Shown piece after piece: positions 60,430 through 64,000 of a stretch of 64,000 nucleotides of DNA. Made by a program: the position numbers and the translations under genes. Source of the stretch: Streptomyces pluripotens (GTDB taxonomy: Bacteria; Actinomycetota; Actinomycetes; Streptomycetales; Streptomycetaceae); NCBI RefSeq assembly GCF_000802245.2, contig NZ_CP021080.1, positions 3,596,001 through 3,660,000 on the forward strand, in the 5' to 3' direction. Within the stretch, counting starts at the first letter, position 1. Every line of letters starts with the position of its first letter. The notes beneath the pieces are model-generated. The model saw nothing but the letters and a program-made list of their open reading frames with translations, did no database searches and was not told the origin of the DNA.

Positions 60430-61482
60430 ATGAGCGCCGAGGACGGTACCGCGGGCACGGACCCTGATGAGCGGGAATCGCGGCTCAAGGCGTACCAGGG
60501 GCGTCCGGCCGCCGTCGCCCGTATGGGTAGGGACCCGGTGAACCTGCCGATGATCCGGCACTGGTGCGAGGCGATGGGCGATACCAGCCCGGCGTACTCC
60601 GGCCCGGACGCCATCGCCCCGCCCACCATGCTCCAGGCGTGGACGATGACCGGCCTCTCGGCGTACACCGGCCGGGCGGATGCCTACGCCGAACTGCTGG
60701 CCCTGCTAGACGAGTCGGGATGCACGTCCGTGGTGGCCACCGACTGCGAGCAGGAGTACCTGCGGCCCCTGCGCCCGGGCGACGAGGTCACCTTCGACTC
60801 GGTGATCGAGTCCGTCTCCAGCCGCAAGAAGACGAAGCTGGGCACCGGCCACTTCGTCACGACCCGCACGGACGTACGGGTCGCCGGCGAACTGGTGGGC
60901 AGGCACCGTTTCCGCATCCTCAAATTTGCCCCGACGGCCGTTTCGAACTCTGCCCCGGAGCCTGACTCGCAGACCGCTCCGCAAGGCTTCTCCCGGGAGG
61001 CTGCCGAGTCCGCTACCGAGGACGCCTCCAGGAGCTCCACCGCACGCACCGGGTCCGGTGCGCGGCGCCCCCGCCCGGTCGTCAACCGGGACAACGAGGG
61101 CTTCTGGCAGGGCGTGGCCGAACACAGACTCCTGATCCAGCGCTGCACGGCTTGCGGGACCCTGCGCCACCCCTGGCTGCCGGGGTGCAACGCCTGCGGC
61201 TGTCTGGACTGGGACACGATCGAGGCGAGCGGCGCGGGCACGGTCCACTCGTACGTGATCATGCACCATCCGCCCTTCCCGGCCTTCGAGCCCCCGTACG
61301 CCGTCGGCCTGATCCAGCTCGCGGAGGGTGTGCGCATGGTGAGCAACGTGGTGGGGGTGCCGTACGACAAGGTGCGCATCGGGCTGCCGGTGCGGGCGGA
61401 GTTCCGGCGGTACGAGGTCGCAGGAGCCGGCGCGGGGGAGCTGGACCTCCCGGTCTTCAGGGCCGTCGAAGGCGAGGGATGA
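60430..61482 (+). CDS. MaoC-like plus DUF35/OB-fold fusion (ChsH2-like)
   Basis: A 350-residue two-domain protein. Residues about 15-175 form a MaoC hot-dog domain whose hydratase motif is degenerate (AMGDTSPAY, no catalytic His). Residues about 200-345 are DUF35: zinc ribbon QRCTACGTLRHPWLPGCNAC, then an OB fold (GTVHSYVIMHHPPFPAFEPP). This layout is that of ChsH2, which pairs with a second MaoC subunit supplying the catalytic residues and docks an Ltp2-type aldolase. ATG 60430 follows gagagggggacc; GTG 60406 is an alternative. Confidence 0.88.
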   Translation: MSAEDGTAGTDPDERESRLKAYQGRPAAVARMGRDPVNLPMIRHWCEAMGDTSPAYSGPDAIAPPTMLQAWTMTGLSAYTGRADAYAELLALLDESGCTSVVATDCEQEYLRPLRPGDEVTFDSVIESVSSRKKTKLGTGHFVTTRTDVRVAGELVGRHRFRILKFAPTAVSNSAPEPDSQTAPQGFSREAAESATEDASRSSTARTGSGARRPRPVVNRDNEGFWQGVAEHRLLIQRCTACGTLRHPWLPGCNACGCLDWDTIEASGAGTVHSYVIMHHPPFPAFEPPYAVGLIQLAEGVRMVSNVVGVPYDKVRIGLPVRAEFRRYEVAGAGAGELDLPVFRAVEGEG

Positions 61483-61581
61483 CGTGGATCTGCTGCGGGG
61501 AGGCATGACGGGGAACCGGAGACGGAGCCGGACGGGGACTGTGATGGGGAGCCGGACGGGGCGCAGCGCGGGGAGTGAGGC

Positions 61582-62010
61582 ATGACGACGGCACTGAGGG
61601 TGGGCGCCGAACTGCTCCCGCTGGAGATTCCCGTCACCCGCACGTTGATCGTGGCCGGGGCGATCGCCTCCCGGGACTACCACGATGTGCACCACGACGC
61701 GGAAGCCGCCCGGCGGAAGGGCTCACCGGACGTCTTCATGAACATCCTGACCACGAACGGCCTGGTCGGCAGGTACATCACGGACCACTTCGGTCCGACA
61801 GCGGTGCTCCGCAAGGTCGCCATCCGGCTGGGGGCACCCAACTATCCGGGGGACACCATGGTGCTGACCGGCAGGATCACCGCGGTCGACGGCGACACGG
61901 CCACCGTGCACGTCGTCGGTGCGAACGGCATCGGCACACATGTGAAGGGCACGGTCACGGTCACGGTCCCGGCCCGCGTCCCGGCTCCGGCTCCGGAGGC
62001 CGCGCCGTGA
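61582..62010 (+). CDS. MaoC-family dehydratase subunit (ChsH1-like)
   Basis: A 142-residue hot-dog protein. Catalytic Asp/His are likely in SRDYHDVHHDAEAARR; core LTTNGLVGRYITDHFGPTAV and KVAIRLGAPNYPGDTMVLTG follow. It would hydrate an enoyl-CoA as the active partner of the previous gene's MaoC domain. Its stop overlaps the next start (GTGA). Operon of three genes. Confidence 0.87.
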   Translation: MTTALRVGAELLPLEIPVTRTLIVAGAIASRDYHDVHHDAEAARRKGSPDVFMNILTTNGLVGRYITDHFGPTAVLRKVAIRLGAPNYPGDTMVLTGRITAVDGDTATVHVVGANGIGTHVKGTVTVTVPARVPAPAPEAAP

Positions 62011-63173
62011 GCCCTCGCACCCCGGACACCCTTGGCGGCCGGGCGGCGATCGTCGGTGTCGGGGCCACCGAATTCTCCAAGGACTCCGGTCGCAGCGAGC
62101 TGCGGCTGGCGGTGGAGGCGGTGCGGGCCGCGCTCGACGACGCGGGTCTCGCCCCGAGCGACGTGGACGGGATGGTGACGTTCACGATGGACACCAGCCC
62201 GGAGATCACGGTGGCCCAGGCCTGCGGGATGGGCGAGCTGTCCTTCTTCTCCCGGATCCACTACGGGGGTGGGGCGGCTTGTGCCACGGTTCTGCAGGCG
62301 GCTCTCGCGGTGGCGGCGGGCGTGGCGGAGGTGGTGGTCTGCTACCGGGCCTTCAACGAGCGCTCGGGCCGCAGGTTCGGCGCGGGTGTGCAGCACCGGG
62401 AGCCGTCGGCGGAGGGCGTGGCGCTCGGCTGGGTGCTGCCGTTCGGGTTGCTCACCCCGGCGTCCTGGGTGGCGATGGCGGCCCAGCGGTATCTGCACGT
62501 GCACGGGCTGACGCCGGACGCGTTCGGGCACGTGGCCGTGCTGGATCGCATGTACGCGGCGACGAATCCGGCGGCGTACTTCCACGGCCGCCCGATCACT
62601 CTCGCCGAGCACGCCGCGTCCCGTTGGATCGCGGAACCACTGAGGCTGCTGGACTGCTGCCAGGAGACCGACGGTGGGCAGGCGATCGTCGTCACCTCGC
62701 TGGAGCGGGCCCGGGACCTTCCGCATCCGCCCGCCGTGATCGTGGCGGCCGCGCAAGGGGCCGGCCGGGCGCAGGAGCAGATGACCAGTTTCTACCGGGA
62801 CGATGTGACCGGGCTGCCGGAAATGGGTGTGGTGGCCCGGCGGCTCTGGCGGACGTCCGGGCTCGGTCCGGCCGACATCGACGTGGGGATCCTCTACGAC
62901 CACTTCACGCCGTTCGTGCTGATGCAGCTGGAAGAGTTCGGATTCTGTGGGAGGGGGGAGGCGGCGGACTTCGTGGCCCGGCAGCGACTGCCGCTCAACA
63001 CGCACGGGGGACAGCTCGGGGAGGCGTACCTGCACGGGATGAACGGCCTCGCGGAGGCGGTGCGCCAGCTGCGCGGCACGGCCGTGAACCAGATACCGGG
63101 GGCGGCCCGGGTCCTGGTGACGGCCGGCACGGGGGTGCCGACCTCGGGGCTGGTACTGGGGTCGGACACGTGA
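62007..63173 (+). CDS. Lipid-transfer/thiolase-like aldolase (Ltp2-like)
   Basis: A 388-residue thiolase-fold protein of the SCP-x/Ltp type: AAIVGVGATEFSKDSGRSEL, DVDGMVTFTMDTSPEITVAQ, HYGGGAACATVLQAALAVAA, LPLNTHGGQLGEAYLHGMNG. Ltp2 members lack thiolase Cys chemistry and catalyse retro-aldol cleavage of side-chain beta-hydroxyacyl-CoA, docking on DUF35 proteins. GTG 62007 overlaps the previous stop by four bases. Together the three genes resemble the steroid side-chain release module; other catabolic genes are not in view. Confidence 0.88.
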   Translation: MSPRTPDTLGGRAAIVGVGATEFSKDSGRSELRLAVEAVRAALDDAGLAPSDVDGMVTFTMDTSPEITVAQACGMGELSFFSRIHYGGGAACATVLQAALAVAAGVAEVVVCYRAFNERSGRRFGAGVQHREPSAEGVALGWVLPFGLLTPASWVAMAAQRYLHVHGLTPDAFGHVAVLDRMYAATNPAAYFHGRPITLAEHAASRWIAEPLRLLDCCQETDGGQAIVVTSLERARDLPHPPAVIVAAAQGAGRAQEQMTSFYRDDVTGLPEMGVVARRLWRTSGLGPADIDVGILYDHFTPFVLMQLEEFGFCGRGEAADFVARQRLPLNTHGGQLGEAYLHGMNGLAEAVRQLRGTAVNQIPGAARVLVTAGTGVPTSGLVLGSDT

Positions 63174-63176
63174 CGA

Positions 63177-63194
63177 CACGGGCCTGGGCCCGTG
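63177..63194. terminator. Short hairpin after the aldolase gene
   Basis: CACGGGC / GCCCGTG, 7-bp stem with 4-base loop, just after the operon's stop codon and before the convergent transposase gene. Confidence 0.5.
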
Positions 63195-63260
63195 GGGGGT
63201 GCCTCTATGTCTTTCGTCAAGGCGCCTGTGTCGGGTTTGGGTGGTTTGGCGTTGCTGGGG

Positions 63261-64000
63261 TCACGCGGCGAGCTCGACGTCCTTCGGATCGCGGGGTTCG
63301 TAGAAGGTGCCGTCGCGGAGCATCGCGAACAGGACGCTGATGCGTTGGCGGGCGAGGCGTAGGAGGGCCTGGGTGTGGGTCTTGTTGCGGTCGCGTTGCT
63401 TGTCGTAGTAGGTGCGGGAGGCGGGGTCGTGCAGGGCGGCGAACGCGGACAGGAACATCGCGCGTTTGAGCTGCCGATTGCCGCCTCTGGGGGCATGTTC
63501 GCCGTGGATCGACGTTCCGGACGACTTGGTGACCGGGGCCAGGCCCGCGTAGGAGGCCAGGTGGGCGGCGGTGGGGAAGCTGGTGCCGTCGCCGACGGTG
63601 ACCAGCAGGACGGCGGCGGTCCTGACGCCGACGCCGGGCATCGACGTCAGGACCTTGGAAAGAGGGTGGGCCTCCAGCAGGGCGTTGATCTGGGCTTCCA
63701 GGGCCCGGCGCTGTTCGTGGACAGCGGCGAGCGAGCGGGCCAGGGAGGGCACGACGATGTCGAGGGTGCCGGTGCCCGGGACCACGACGGTCTGCTCGTC
63801 CAATGCCTCGAAGACGTCGTCGATCAGCCGCTGGGCCATGCGCGGGGCCTTGGGCCGGATGAGCTCGACGAGCCTGCGGCGTCCGGCTTTGCGCAGTGCG
63901 GCCGGGGAGCCGTAGCGTTCCAGCAGCCAGGTGACGGCCTGGTGGTCGAGGCGGGGACCCAGAACGCGCTCCAGGCTGGGGTGGAACTGGGTGAGCAGTC
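63261..64000 (-). CDS. IS110-family transposase (5' end outside window)
   Basis: The frame is open from the window edge, so about 246 C-terminal residues are visible. Features of the IS110/Transposase_20 C-terminal domain: SMPGVGVRTAAVLLVTVGDG, FPTAAHLASYAGLAPVTKSS, RGGNRQLKRAMFLSAFAALH, DPASRTYYDKQRDRNKTHTQ. The N-terminal DEDD nuclease half should lie beyond 64000. Recent IS110 work implicates guide-like RNAs from the element ends; the end near 63174-63260 is in view but no clear boundary or terminal repeat is seen. Confidence 0.9.
   Translation of the reverse strand, partial: LLTQFHPSLERVLGPRLDHQAVTWLLERYGSPAALRKAGRRRLVELIRPKAPRMAQRLIDDVFEALDEQTVVVPGTGTLDIVVPSLARSLAAVHEQRRALEAQINALLEAHPLSKVLTSMPGVGVRTAAVLLVTVGDGTSFPTAAHLASYAGLAPVTKSSGTSIHGEHAPRGGNRQLKRAMFLSAFAALHDPASRTYYDKQRDRNKTHTQALLRLARQRISVLFAMLRDGTFYEPRDPKDVELAA

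Overview
The window reads as chromosome of a Streptomyces or a close relative. GC is very high, GTG starts are common, neighbouring genes often share a 4-base stop/start overlap, rare TTA codons occur in only a few genes, and the gene families are typical of the genus. From memory (not checked), the order cydCD - ABC genes - serS - pheA - Dyp peroxidase - copper genes - htrA resembles the core arm of the S. coelicolor chromosome. No rRNA or CRISPR array is visible.

Layout. 1-2192: 3' part of a fused CydD/CydC exporter. 2740-3627: HAD phosphatase, followed by a decayed flavin-oxidoreductase fragment, a PIN toxin/antitoxin pair, a SNF2 helicase coupled to a SWIM zinc-finger protein, an intact flavin-oxidoreductase, and the RNA 2'-phosphotransferase kptA. 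11.0-11.6 kb: DnaA-box-like sites and a frameshifted gene. 11.7-14.3 kb: a hydrolase-SDR fusion and an M24 peptidase homologue on the minus strand. 14.5-18.1 kb: four genes for a two-ATPase, two-permease ABC system. Then an unusual tRNA-Ser, a second HAD phosphatase with serS, a spaced DnaA-box group, pheA, and a Dyp peroxidase plus copper-handling operon (22.8-28.1 kb). 28.2-41.4 kb: signalling and housekeeping genes (two HATPase anti-sigma-like proteins, a degenerate PP2C/SpoIIE protein, pepP, GNAT, glycerophosphodiesterase, HtrA-like protease).

41.9-57.05 kb is an actinomycete integrative and conjugative element of the pSAM2 type inside tRNA-Ser(TGA). It is bounded by a 57-bp perfect direct repeat (41917-41973 and 56996-57052). 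Its backbone, left to right, is: a GntR regulator with its own operator pair; an operon of small proteins with a second GntR regulator; low-GC cargo genes; a Nudix (Pif-like) gene divergent from a KorSA-like GntR repressor; an FtsK-like transfer ATPase; spread-type membrane proteins; RepSA; Xis; and Int. Three copies of a 16-bp palindromic operator sit between nudix and korSA and before the transfer operon. The transfer ATPase has a TTA leucine codon as codon 7, suggesting developmental (bldA) gating of transfer.

57.2-64 kb: a gamma-glutamylcyclotransferase-like protein, a prim-pol-domain protein, a small secreted protein behind a 28-bp perfect palindrome, and a three-gene set resembling the ChsH1-ChsH2-Ltp2 retro-aldolase/hydratase module. 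The window ends inside an IS110-type transposase.
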